Positions 45,678 to 57,200 of a stretch of 64,000 nucleotides of DNA are shown one piece after another; within the stretch, counting starts at the first letter, position 1, and every line of letters starts with the position of its first letter. This DNA comes from Styela clava (taxonomy: Eukaryota > Chordata > Ascidiacea > Stolidobranchia > Styelidae). Where the stretch lies: positions 5,084,001 through 5,148,000 of the forward strand of contig NC_135250.1 of assembly GCF_964204865.1 (NCBI RefSeq), read 5' to 3'. Under the pieces are notes generated by a model. It saw only the letters and a program-made list of their open reading frames with translations. It did not search any database and had not been told where the DNA came from. A program made the position numbers and the translations under genes.

Positions 45678-46130
45678 AATTTGTTTTTAAAAACAGTTAA
45701 ATTGGCATGACTTTTCAACAATATATTAAAAGAAGGCATGCATACTCCAGAGTTTTTATTATCAATATTTCATTTCATAAGCAGTACAGGGTTGAAATTT
45801 CTACAGCCCCGACTTGTGGAGACAATAAGACTTTTTTTCTTAACGATAGAACCAAGCGTTTCTAGACTCTCCCTGAAATGTCGTATTTATTTTTCATCTT
45901 TTTCTATAATTCCTTGTTAACCCGCATTATACTGTTTTATGAAATTTAAAGAGGACCGACAAGGCGTAAACTTCAATTTCGCTTGTGATAATGAACCTCA
46001 TTTCAGAGAAGTCGTGTCTGTTTGCGGTTTGCTCCGTACGTGATACAATTTATGTTACATAAATATTCATCATTTATGTTTGACGAAGCTGGGAAAACAA
46101 CACGCAAACGAAACAAAAAATACGCGTAGC

Positions 46131-46331
46131 GGCGCTCCAGAAATTTGTGTACCAATATGGAGGTAACTAATTTGTTCGCATATTTTACATCAAGTTGTAT
46201 GAAGGGACTGAAACCTATGGGCAGGGGGTATTCATTTGGCTAACACAGACAGTAATATAACTAAAATAAGAAAAATCGGAATACAATTATGGCAATTAAC
46301 CCTAATCTGGAACACACACGACGGGACTACC
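46131..46331 (+). mobile_element. MITE-A copy shared with 60716
   Basis: GGCGCTCCAGAAATTTGTG to CACGACGGGACTACC. The flanking CACGCAAACGAAAC matches that at 60716, so the insertion predates the segmental duplication. Confidence 0.75.
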
Positions 46332-46636
46332 AAAATAGCGACTTTCCAAAAGTATCCCAGTGCTTGGAAATTCAAAATAAACAATCGCTCTAGTAATAAA
46401 ACAATACGTATTATAATCGTTAAATTTGTAACTGTATAAATAACCAGCGGCCAATATGTCAAAGAAAATGACGTAAATATTTTGACGTCATATTTCAAAT
46501 TTTTTTTTATTATTTCTTAATTATATTTCTTTCATCTTAATTAAAATAAAGTTATATAATTTTGGCTACTTTATTGTTTAACAAGCAAAGGCTTGAATAA
46601 ATATATTTACAAATGAAATACCCATAACAATGATAC

Positions 46637-47295
46637 ACGGTGGTCGCAAATTGGTTGACAAAGATATTATCGACATATTAGGATAGGATTTACATATTTA
46701 TCCCGGGGGAGAGAAGAAACTTTCAAAGATGGTTAAAAGAAACACAACTCTACCCACCTGCCAAGTTTCATCTTTTTATCTCCTATATTTGTATGGATTT
46801 TCAAGCTTTTGACAGCTACGAGTTAGTTCAGTGTCACCGCGCTGTGTTACGGTACCAGAACTTCTCTATCTTTAGAAGTTCCTGTCTTGTGACAGCGTGA
46901 AAACATTGGGCTTCTAATTGCATTTCTGGCCGTCATATATTTTAAGAACACGGTTATTTCGGACAAAACTTGTCAAATTATAAACAAAGCACCACATCAC
47001 AGCAATCAAACAGACAAAATCACGGTGGTCGCAAATTGGTTGACAAAGATATTATCGACGTATCGGAAATGCGCGCCCCCCTATCCCCCCTCCTTTGAAT
47101 GTAGAAACGCGAAACCTTCAAATATGGTTAAAAGAAACACAACTCTACCCACCTGCCAAGTTTCATCTTTTTATCTCTCATATTTGTATGGATTTTCAAG
47201 CTTTTGACAGCTACGAGTTAGTTCAGTGTCATCGCGCTGTGTTACGGTACCAGAACTTCTCTATCTTTAGAAGTTCCTGTCTTGTGACAGCGTGA
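46637..47295. repeat. Two ~270-bp copies, period about 385
   Basis: CGGTGGTCGCAAATTGGTTG at 46639 and 47023, then CAAGCTTTTGACAGCTACG and TTCCTGTCTTGTGACAGCG in both. The first copy contains a SINE-tail patch (TTTATCCCGGGGGAGAG). Frames here are not conserved as protein. Confidence 0.65.
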
Positions 47296-47299
47296 ATTG

Positions 47300-47610
47300 A
47301 AATTGCAAGAGAGCTATGCTCAAATATATGGACACGTAACCCCACCTAATGGCAATAATTTTGATGACGTCATAGCAAAAAAAAAGTGATAGCCTTCTGA
47401 AGAAAATTTTTATCTTTAACCACTGAAATTTTCAAAGCAATTGGTCCAGTAATCAAAGAGAAAAGCGACTTTTCAAAAACGTGTCAAATAAGAACAAGAA
47501 CAACTACAACATAATATTGAAACGATCGCTATGTCCACTACGTGTCCAACAAGAACAACATAACAAAACGATCGTTGTGTCCACTAAACGTGTCCAACAA
47601 GCAAAAAACT
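47300..47610 (-). repeat. Reverse copy of satellite module 1
   Basis: Contains GACGTCATAGCAAAAAAA and CGATCGTTGTGTCCACTAAA, inverted relative to 6120-6420 and 8850-9090. Confidence 0.65.
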
Positions 47611-48535
47611 AAGATTAGTGATGCCCATTTAGAAAATCTTCCAATCTTGGCGTCGTAAAGCTGTCAAGCGTGATGCAGCAACAAGACAGTGTCATATTGA
47701 ATGTCATTGTAATAACTTTTTAATAAGACGACTGAGTTGAGTTCACGAATTGTCGCAGTTTTCGCACGATGTTCCGTTATTAACTTTCAAAAAATATATG
47801 CAATGCGCAAAAGAATAGCAACCCTAAATTTTGTCCCACGAGCGACGTAAAATTTGTGGACCTCTGGGCCATCCGAGTCCACGAATCCAAAACAAATGGT
47901 TGATTGATTCTATGGACTGGAGGACATGGTAGGAAAAGGAATCGGGGAAGATTTTTACCGAAGACCGTTATATATCATGTGTTTTGGTGAAGGTCATCAG
48001 GCTGTAGGGATCAATGAGATGTACGAAAATCAATATTATAAGTTTTGGAAAATTAATTGGCGATGAAGTTGTATAAACTACTGTAGGGGGGCGATGGTAC
48101 GAAAAGTTTGGGAACCACTGGTCTAGAGTTAGACAACGGGTATTATGACGTCACCGTTTGTGGTAGCATGACGTTTTAATGACGTGGTGGGTGTACATAT
48201 CCTTTTTTGTATTTCATACAAATGTTAAACCAATGGATAATATCATAAAACGTGTTACAGCACGTATATTGTATCCATTATGACGTCAAATGACATAGAC
48301 AATAAATCTATTATGGCATCATAACGTCTTACCGTGGACGTCCATGACGTCACAAATTATTCCATGATGTATAAAAGCATCTTAGAATAGCTTCACAATT
48401 AGGGTTTTTCATTTATTAAATACGACCATTTGAACCGTGGGCGAATATTGAAGTAAAAAAAATGCACCATACAATGATAGCGATGAAATATAGTTTGGCA
48501 GAATGAACCATGTTGAATTGATTTGTCAATAAACA

Positions 48536-49087
48536 TTATATTGCATATGGTGGGGGACTTTCGGGCGAATCTCTTCTATTTGCATCATTCGATTCAGTAA
48601 TCGTATTATCAGATGCCAGATCAGGTTGAGAATCGTAGATCCCATTGCTCTGATTCATAGATAAACTAGTTATTGCAATCGGATTCAGAACCGACTGTTT
48701 TCTTTGTACACTATCCATTGCTCTTTCGCGTTTTATTTCCTTCAAACGACGAAATTCTATACATCCAGCGCCTATACAACATAATGGGACCTCCTGAAGT
48801 ATGCGCACCAAGATGGCGCACAACCTGAACCAGATCAGGGTGCAGGTTGTGCGACATCTTGGTGCGCATACTTCAGGAGTACCGAATATTGCCCACAAAA
48901 ATAAAACCACTCCTGGTAAAGTTGATCCAAGGATATCATAATAATATCCAATAAATATTAGAGTTCCACCTATACATATCAATAATATTCCAATTGTCAT
49001 CAAGATGTAAGACCAAACATTGATAGATCGAAACTCTTCAAAACTGTAGATCCTAAATTTAAAAACGACAAACGTTAAAGCACGCAT
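48536..49087 (-). CDS. Two-helix membrane protein with PPPY tail, copy B, MITE-disrupted
   Basis: Open for 183 residues. First helix YILMTIGILLICIGGTLIFI, second around STLPGVVLFLWAIF, then a basic stretch and a cytosolic-type tail ending SPPPYAI, a PPxY motif for WW-domain binding (typical of NEDD4-family partners). Compared with copy A (61741-62184), about 35 residues coded by a short MITE-B (48786-48883) interrupt the end of helix 2 without breaking the frame. ATTTAG|GATCTAC near 49064 could be a splice acceptor, so the first 8-10 residues may not be coding. It may be a pseudogene or have a changed second helix. Family not recognised. Confidence 0.5.
   Translation of the reverse strand: MRALTFVVFKFRIYSFEEFRSINVWSYILMTIGILLICIGGTLIFIGYYYDILGSTLPGVVLFLWAIFGTPEVCAPRCRTTCTLIWFRLCAILVRILQEVPLCCIGAGCIEFRRLKEIKRERAMDSVQRKQSVLNPIAITSLSMNQSNGIYDSQPDLASDNTITESNDANRRDSPESPPPYAI
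48786..48883. mobile_element. Short palindromic MITE-B inside a reading frame
   Basis: GGACCTCCTGAAGTATGCGC and TGCGCATACTTCAGGAGTACC-type end are inverted; internal GCGCACAACCTGAACC. Absent from copy A. Confidence 0.8.
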
Positions 49088-49831
49088 ATGAATAAAATAG
49101 GGAGGTTTTATTATACGAATGAAATTTTTTGTTATATCGATAGATCGAACCTCTTAAGACCTGCAAATCCTAAATTTTTAAACAGGAAAACGATGAAGCA
49201 TGTAAATTAAAAAAATGAGAAGGTTTTATTCTATGAATGCAGAAACAGTAAAAAAAAAAAAAGTTAAAAACCACCAAAAACGGTGAAAAACCGTCAAAAC
49301 TTTGCAAAACGTGTCAATCGGGACTGTGGAGGCTGAGTCGGCGTTTGGCATGCTTTTTCTGGAGTAGGAATCAAAATCCTGATTACCCGGAGTCAGAGTT
49401 TTAAACCTTTGATTGCGATACATGAAGTCAGAATTTGAAATGAAAACTCAAAAAGCATCGAGTTTAGAAAGCGTTCTTAATTGTCTTTCGAGAAAGGATC
49501 CATTCGCTAAAGTTTTTGTTAGCAAAATTTGATTTTTCCAAAGTTCGAGGCTGGAGTCGAAGCTTTTAGCAACACGGGTACGGGAGTTGGAGTCAGATAA
49601 AAAAATTCTTAACACGATGTCGGGGCCAAAATTTTTTCCACCTGACTACTTCGTTTGAAAAATGTAAATATGTATCAAATAACCCAATGATCATTTCGTC
49701 TCTCAAAGAAAGTCAAGCGATTGGAGACAAAAATGAGAGATAGGAAAAATTGAGTAGAAATGTAGACGGCATTTTAAAATAAAAATATGTGACTGTACTG
49801 GAATAAACAGTCAATAACACGAATGACTTAC

Positions 49832-49990
49832 CTATTTCACTTTTCTCATCATCGCATGGTTTTCCGCATTCTCTCGGCATAATTTTCAGCATTGTAAAAC
49901 TATTGGCACTATTAACGCGGATTCTCGTTTGTTCACCTTTTCCACAGGATACCGAACACGCCGACCAATCGCTCCATGGTGACCAAGCTC
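49832..49990 (-). CDS. TSP1 exon f, four cysteines
   Basis: 159 bp. GAWSPWSDWSACSVSCGKGE, RVNSANSFTMLKIMPREC, KPC. Six bases shorter than its paralogs at the 3' end. An alternative acceptor six bases upstream would add two residues. Confidence 0.65.
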
Positions 49991-52900
49991 CTAAGCCTAA
50001 GGGGATAAATTTTTGACACAAATTAACGTTTTAATATAACCGTAAAGATACGTAACTAACTATCTTTTAACGCCAAATTAACTAATTTCTCCACATAATT
50101 GTATTATACACATTAGGCTTCACGTTGTGATTAAACATTCTACACTTTACGGTCTATCCCTGACCTGGTACACATACTAAGGGAGTACCAAAAATGGGGT
50201 CATGTTCACAACACGACGTAAGTACCACTAGTATGCGTGACACAACCAAATTTACATGGCATTGGATGGCATAGCCAGGTGTGGGTTAGGAATAAGATAT
50301 GCAAAAATAGCTGTGCCAGGCCAAAGAAGAAGTACTTACGTCGTTAAGTGAACATGCGCCGTATACTAATATAGAAATGTAGACGGCATTTCAAAATGAA
50401 TATGTGCAACTGTACTGGAGTAAACAGTCGATAATACGAATGACTTACCGTGTTGTATTTCCCTTTTTCTATCATCGCATGGTTTTCCACATTCTCTATG
50501 CTGCCTTTCAGGCACCTCACAACTATTGTCAAGACAGATACGAACTCTCATTTGTTCACCTTTGCCGCACGACACCGAGCATACGGTCCAATCGCTCCAA
50601 GGTGACCGATTTACTAGAATGATGAATGTTCGACACAATTTAACGTTACTAAAATACCTGCAGAAATACGTAATTAAATATCTTTTAACGCCGAATTAAC
50701 TAATTTCGCCATACAATGTGTAATGCTACAAATATGCGCATTAGGCTGTACGCCAGTGGTTCTCAAAACTTGTTTCGCTCGCGGCGCGATAAACAAATAA
50801 AAATCTTTAGCGGCACACTTGTAAAAAATAAAACTAGCTTTAGGCAAATTTATTCTGCAAATGGTAATGCGATGTGTTTGCCAGTTTTAAGAATCAATTG
50901 AAACGAGGTTCCGTCGCTCCCGTTTTTGCTTTTATTAATTTCAGTCAGAGCAGAAAATCCGTGTTCCCCGATGATTGAATAGACTTTGTAAACAGATAGC
51001 CAAAACTCGTACAAACTTGCTTTCCTGTAGGCCAACTAATCGCGCAAGTCAACAATCGACATGGTGGAGGGTGAACGTCTCTTTTGAAAATATATATAAC
51101 CTGACAACCCAACCTACAACGACAACCCAATAAAAATGGATAGTACTCACTCAAGTCTCACAAGCTCCCCGTTGCATTCATGCCTATAGCTTATTTTCAA
51201 AAATTTCAAAAAGCCCCGAGGCACACCTGAGATTCTCTCACAGCACACAGTTTGAGAGACGCGTTTTACGTTGTTATCAAACTTGCCACACTTTATGGCC
51301 AAACCCTAACCTGGTACACATACTATACAGGAGTACCAAAAATTGTATAGAAATGTAGACGGCATTTCAAACTGTAAATCTGCGACTGTACTAAAATAAA
51401 CAGCCGATTATACGAATGACTTACCTTGTTCTATTTCACTTTTTCCATCATCGCATGGTTTTCCGCATTCTCTCGGCATAATTTTCAGCAATGTAGAACT
51501 ATCGACACTATTAACACTATTAACGCGGATTCTCGTTTGTTCACCTTTTCCACATGATACCGAACATGCCGACCAATCGCCCCACGGTGACCAAGCTCCT
51601 AAGACGATAAATTTTTGACACAAATTAACGTTTTTAATATAACCGTAAAAATACGTAACTAACTATTTATTAACGCCGAATTAACTAATTTCTCCAAATT
51701 AAGATGTAAGACCGAACATTGATGGATCGAACCTCTTCAGAACTGTATATCCTAAATTTAAAAACGACAAACGTTGAAGCACGTATATGAATAAAGTAAG
51801 GAGGTTTTATTATACGAATCAAACTTTCGGTTATATCGATAGATCGAACCTCTTGAGACCTACAAATCTTAAATTTTTGAACAGGAAAACGATGAAGCAT
51901 GTAAATGAATAAAATGAGAAGGTTTTATTCTATGGATGCAAAAACAGTGATAAAAAAAGGGAAAAAACTATAAAAAAACGTTAAAAACTTTGCAAAAACG
52001 TGTCAATCGAGACTGTGGAGGCTGAGTCGGCATCCTGATTACCCGGAGTCAGAGTTTTAAACCTTTGATTGCGATACATGAAGTCAGAATTTGAAATAAA
52101 AACTCAAAAAGCATCGAGTTTACTAAGCGTTCTCAATTGTCTTCCGAGAAAAGATGCATTCGCTAAAGTTTTTGTTAGCAAAATTTGATTTTTCCAAAGT
52201 TCGAGGCTGAAGTCGAAGCTTTTAGCAACACGGGTACGGGAGTTGGAGTCAAATAAAAAATTCTTAACACGATGTCGGGGCCAAACTTTTTTCCACCTGA
52301 CGAATTTGTCTCCAAAATGTAAGTATGAATCAAGTAACTCAATGATCATTTCGTCTCTCGAAGAAAGTCAAGCGATTGGAGACAAAAATGAGAGATATGG
52401 AAAATTGAGTAGAAAAGTAGACAGCATTTTAGAATAAAAATGTGTGACTGTACTGGAATAAACAGTCAATAATACGAATGGCTTACCTTGTTCTATTTCA
52501 CTTTTTCCGTCATCGCATGGTTTTCCGCATTCTCTCGGCATAATTTTCGGCATTGTAGAACTATCGACACTATTGACGCGGATTCTCGTTTGTTCACCTT
52601 TTCCACATGATACCGAACACGCCGACCAATCGCTCCATGTTGACCAAGCTCCTAAGAGGATAAATTTTTGACACAAATTAACGTTATTAATATAACCGTA
52701 AAAAGACGTAACTAACTATCTATTAACGCCGAATTAACTAATTTCTCCATTTCTACAGCATAAGTCAGGGGTTCTAAACTTAGCGAATGGTTCACTATTT
52801 CGAATACATTCGAACTGATTATTTTCGAATATGAAATTTTGAATACGAATTCGTCGCAACCATGGGTTATGTTAAACAGACTTGAATTCATACCGCAAGG

Positions 52901-54222
52901 CTGCATCATTATTAAAATTAGTTGCCAAAAAGTGAAAAATAAGTATAAACTATATTTCCTAATATTTCTGACTAATTTATTGGGTATCGTAACAATCGTG
53001 GCTTTAAATAATTTCAAATTTTTCGACTTATTGAAAATAAATGTGTAAATTAGAAGGCTTGCAGGGTAGTAGGCGTAGCTGCAATGCCAATCACGGAATC
53101 GTGCAACAATATGAGGCGCACGTTCGTACAAAAGATCACAAACAATTAAAGTGCCGATTATATTTCATTGTGACTACAATACGGTACAAAGCGCGGAAAT
53201 CGTTTAGGGGTTCACTTGGAAGCGAAACACCTCGCTGAAGGCAAAAAGTTGCTACTATTCGTAAATATTCGAAAATCAACCAAATAGGTATTCGAATGTT
53301 TTTGAATATTCGATTCATTTTGGACAACCCTGAATATATAATCAATTATAAAATATTCAATTGGATACAACAATGCAAACGCGGCGCACATAAATTATAA
53401 AATGTCATTTAAGCAAAGAACGGGATTGAGCACATTGTTACATCACAAGTAATATAGATAATACAGGCACGTGTCTGGGTTGATGATTTCGGCTGTCGTG
53501 CACCAAAGCGACTATTACCATTATATTCACTTTGACGTGCACGTCGCTTTATTTACGCTGAATATTATTCTCGTTGACGTTAGGACTGTCAGTCAAATTT
53601 ACACCGTTTACAACTTGCGGACAATAGCCCATTAGATTGCATGATATTCCGAAGAAACAAAAATAAGTACCGGGAACGTGACGGGAGTCCATATAAACAT
53701 TAACGAAAGAATAAGTTGTAAATCAAAAAATGTTATTTATCTAATAAACTGTAAGAAATGTGGGATGCAGTATATCGGCGAGACCGGAAGGTCGTTAAAA
53801 TATCGTATAATAGAACATCTGAGAAGTATTACGAAAAGGAGATATGATTTAGTAGTGGGAGAACACTTCAACAAACTGGGACATTCAATAAGTGACTTTT
53901 CAGTAACTGGAATAAAAAAACTATTCAGAGACCAGGGCTATCGCCAAACAGTAGAAGCATACTACATCAACAAATTCGGAACATTGGAACCACAAGGACT
54001 CAATTCACGGGAGAAATAGACTATAGACTCATCTAAGAATTATTATTTAATAATAATTTTCATTTCAACGTCATATAATATTTAAATTTAACAATCACTC
54101 TTTTTCTTAAGTTTATATTATTACTCGCCCCTTGATTGGCGTTTTATTTTACTATTATTTTCAAGTGTCCCAAGTTTAATTTTAATTATAATTCGAAACC
54201 TTGGAGTTATGTGCTTGCGATA

Positions 54223-54253
<31 letters not shown>

Positions 54254-57200
54254 TATTTATTTTTATTTTTTGTCCTACTCGAAATATGCTAGATGGTTAA
54301 TTTATTCATTTATTATTATGAATTAATATTATATTTTAACGCTATTTAAGATCAAAATTCAGCAATAACTTTAAACCTTTTTTAATTTTGGAATTGGTCC
54401 TCACCAGACTAATCCTTGATTTATGTTTAAATGTTGGTTTACTTCCTCGTGGTTCTTTAAGTGCCCATAATTTCAATTACATTTAGTTACCCATCATTTT
54501 CGTAAATGCAATAATAAAACTTTTACATTCAATTACATCTAAAATGAGCTCCACTGATATTTGTGGTTCTAATCTTCCCATCATTACTTCTACGGCTAAA
54601 TGCAAATTAAATGTTTATGCATTGTTACGTCATACTTGATTTGATATTTCAAATTCATTTAGCAAATTTATTTCTTGCCATTGTTGTAAACTGCTTGTCT
54701 GAGGAAGTCTGACTCTGGTCGGACGAAACGTTACAGAAATACATTTGTGTTAGTGTGCAGCTGGACTCTTTAATTGAATGAAATTGCAGTATCGTCAGTT
54801 TTATGTTTTTTTTACAATCGGTGCTTGAAATTTACCGGTAATGTTTATTTAAACTTTAATTAACATTGGTATTTGTAATGTATACAGAGTTCTTATGCGC
54901 CTATACTTATATAGAAATGTAGACTGCATTTCAAAATGGAAATGTGCGAATGTACTGGAATAAACAGTCGATGATACGAATGACTTACCTTGTTGTATTT
55001 CACTTCTCTCAGCATCGCATGGGTTCCCACATTCTCTCTGCTGCCTTTCAGGCACTTCACAACTATTGTCAAGACAGATGCGAACTCTCGTTTGTTCACC
55101 TTTGCCACATGATACCGAACATAACGACCAATCGCTCCAAGGTGACCAAATAACTAAGATGATAAATGTTCGACCATATTTAAAGTTATCAGAATAATTG
55201 TAAAAATACGTAACTATAACTATCTTTTCCAAATGATTCGAGAGTCTTGCTGCACACTAACACAAATAGATTTGCAACCAACGTCAGACTTCTTCAGACA
55301 TACATAGTTCAACCATGAAGTCTGGCTCTGATCAGGCGAAACGTTACAGAAATATATTTGTGTTAGTGTGCAGCAAGACTCTTGAATCACTTAGGATATT
55401 TATATTAACTCATGCTACAGCATCCTTGCATATGCATACAGATCCACCGACACAAAAGCATAGAAGAATGACAAAAGGCTAGTCTCGCAGAAACAAATCA
55501 TTAGCGCAAGTTAACTATCTTTTAACCCGGAATAAACTACTTTGGGCATATAATGTATATTGTTCAATAATATACACACTAGGCTTAACGTTGTTATTAA
55601 ACTTGCTACACTTTATGAGTTTATGGCCTAACCCAGGGGTCTCAAACTTAATTTACTTGGGAGCCGCTGGGGCAGAGTTTGGATGAGTCCGGGCCGTATC
55701 AGGTTTTTCACACTAAAAGCTTAGCAACTTGTTTAAATTGTATTCATTGTGCACTGCAACTTTAACTGTGCAGATAAAACATGTCGGGAAGCTCCCATGC
55801 TCAGCAAAGAAATATTGCATTTCCCAGTTATTTGAAATTGTCTGTGCTCATCACCAACCTTGCTGTTTACTGAAACTTCACTTCCGACGACACGTTTGAG
55901 GATGTGCAAAATTATAAAATTTTTATTGGCGTGTTTACAAATTTAGGCTGTGGTAGATATTTTGTTATTAGTGTTAAACTATTTGTAACTTATAAAAATG
56001 TATTATGTATTTGGCTGATCATTCTCATCGGCACAGGAGCCCCTTTCTGAAGGGGATTTTAGTAGTGGGGGTGTTCACCCCCTACAGGAGGGTTTGGGAA
56101 AATCACTGCCTGGTACACATTCTACAGTCCCACCAAATATTGCATAAAAAAGTAGATGGCATTTCAAAATAAAAATGTGCGACTGTAATAAACACAAAAC
56201 TGTCGATAAAATGACTTACCTTGTTGTATTTCACTTTTTCCATCATCGCATGGTTTTCCACATTCTCTCGGCATAATTTTCGGCATTACAGAACTATCGA
56301 CACTACTGATGCGGAATCTTGATTGTTCACCTTTGCCACATGATACAGAGCACGCCGACCAATCGCTCCATGGTGACCAAATTCCTAAGAGAATAAATGT
56401 TCGATACAATTCAACTTAAGGCGCCCCAGAAGTATGTGTACCAATATAGAGGTAACTAATTTTGTTCGTCTACGTTACATCAAGTTGTATAGACCAGGGC
56501 TACTCAACTGGCGGACCGCGGTCCGAATCCGGACCTTTCGAGTATTTGATTCGAACCGCAACTAATTCTTTATTTTAGATCATTAGTCCCACTTTTTAAA
56601 TTCCTTTTTATAAAATGATTTTATAGTTTTAAATATATATGAAAATAACTATGACACTATAATGAACAATCTTGATTATCTAATAATCGTCAGCCGGCCG
56701 AGAAAGTGCGCGTTTAAGGATGCCGAAATATAATTCCTGGAAAGACCGGACCCAAATATTATATATTGAAGTTTTGTACAGGACTGAAACCTATGGGCAG
56801 GCGGTATATTCACTTGGCTAACACAGACAGTCCCCAAACTAAAAAGAAGAAAAAACGGAACTATTCATCCATAACTATTCTATTCATAAGCGAGAGTCTA
56901 TACCTGGCAAAGGCAAACTGCGGCCCGCGGGCTAAATCCGGCTCGTCGGGTGAATCAATATGGCCCGCTTGATGCTGACACAACCAAACTAAACAAATAG
57001 CCCAAGGAATTTGTTGAGATTGCGCTTAAATTTAGTTTTAAAATAAGACTTAGTGTTTTTTGCTTTTGATACAATGTAAATATTGTTCATGAAATGTAAC
57101 TTCCTACGTCACACTTACATAGCCCGCCAGTCTAGGTAGGCTAAATTTTTGGCCCCTGGTCGCTCAGACGTTAAAAAATTGCGCAGGGGTTCCCCGATTC

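Noticed and set aside
46637-47295. Two similar plus-strand frames in a duplicated block
   Set aside because: The duplicates differ by frame-changing differences; it behaves as non-coding repeat.
49064-49990. Two-helix membrane exon as the 3' end of the second TSP1 gene
   Set aside because: TSP1 exons leave in phase 1, but the membrane exon would need phase 2, and two helices would put PPPY outside the cell. A 19-base linking micro-exon (near 49150) is conceivable but has a weak donor.
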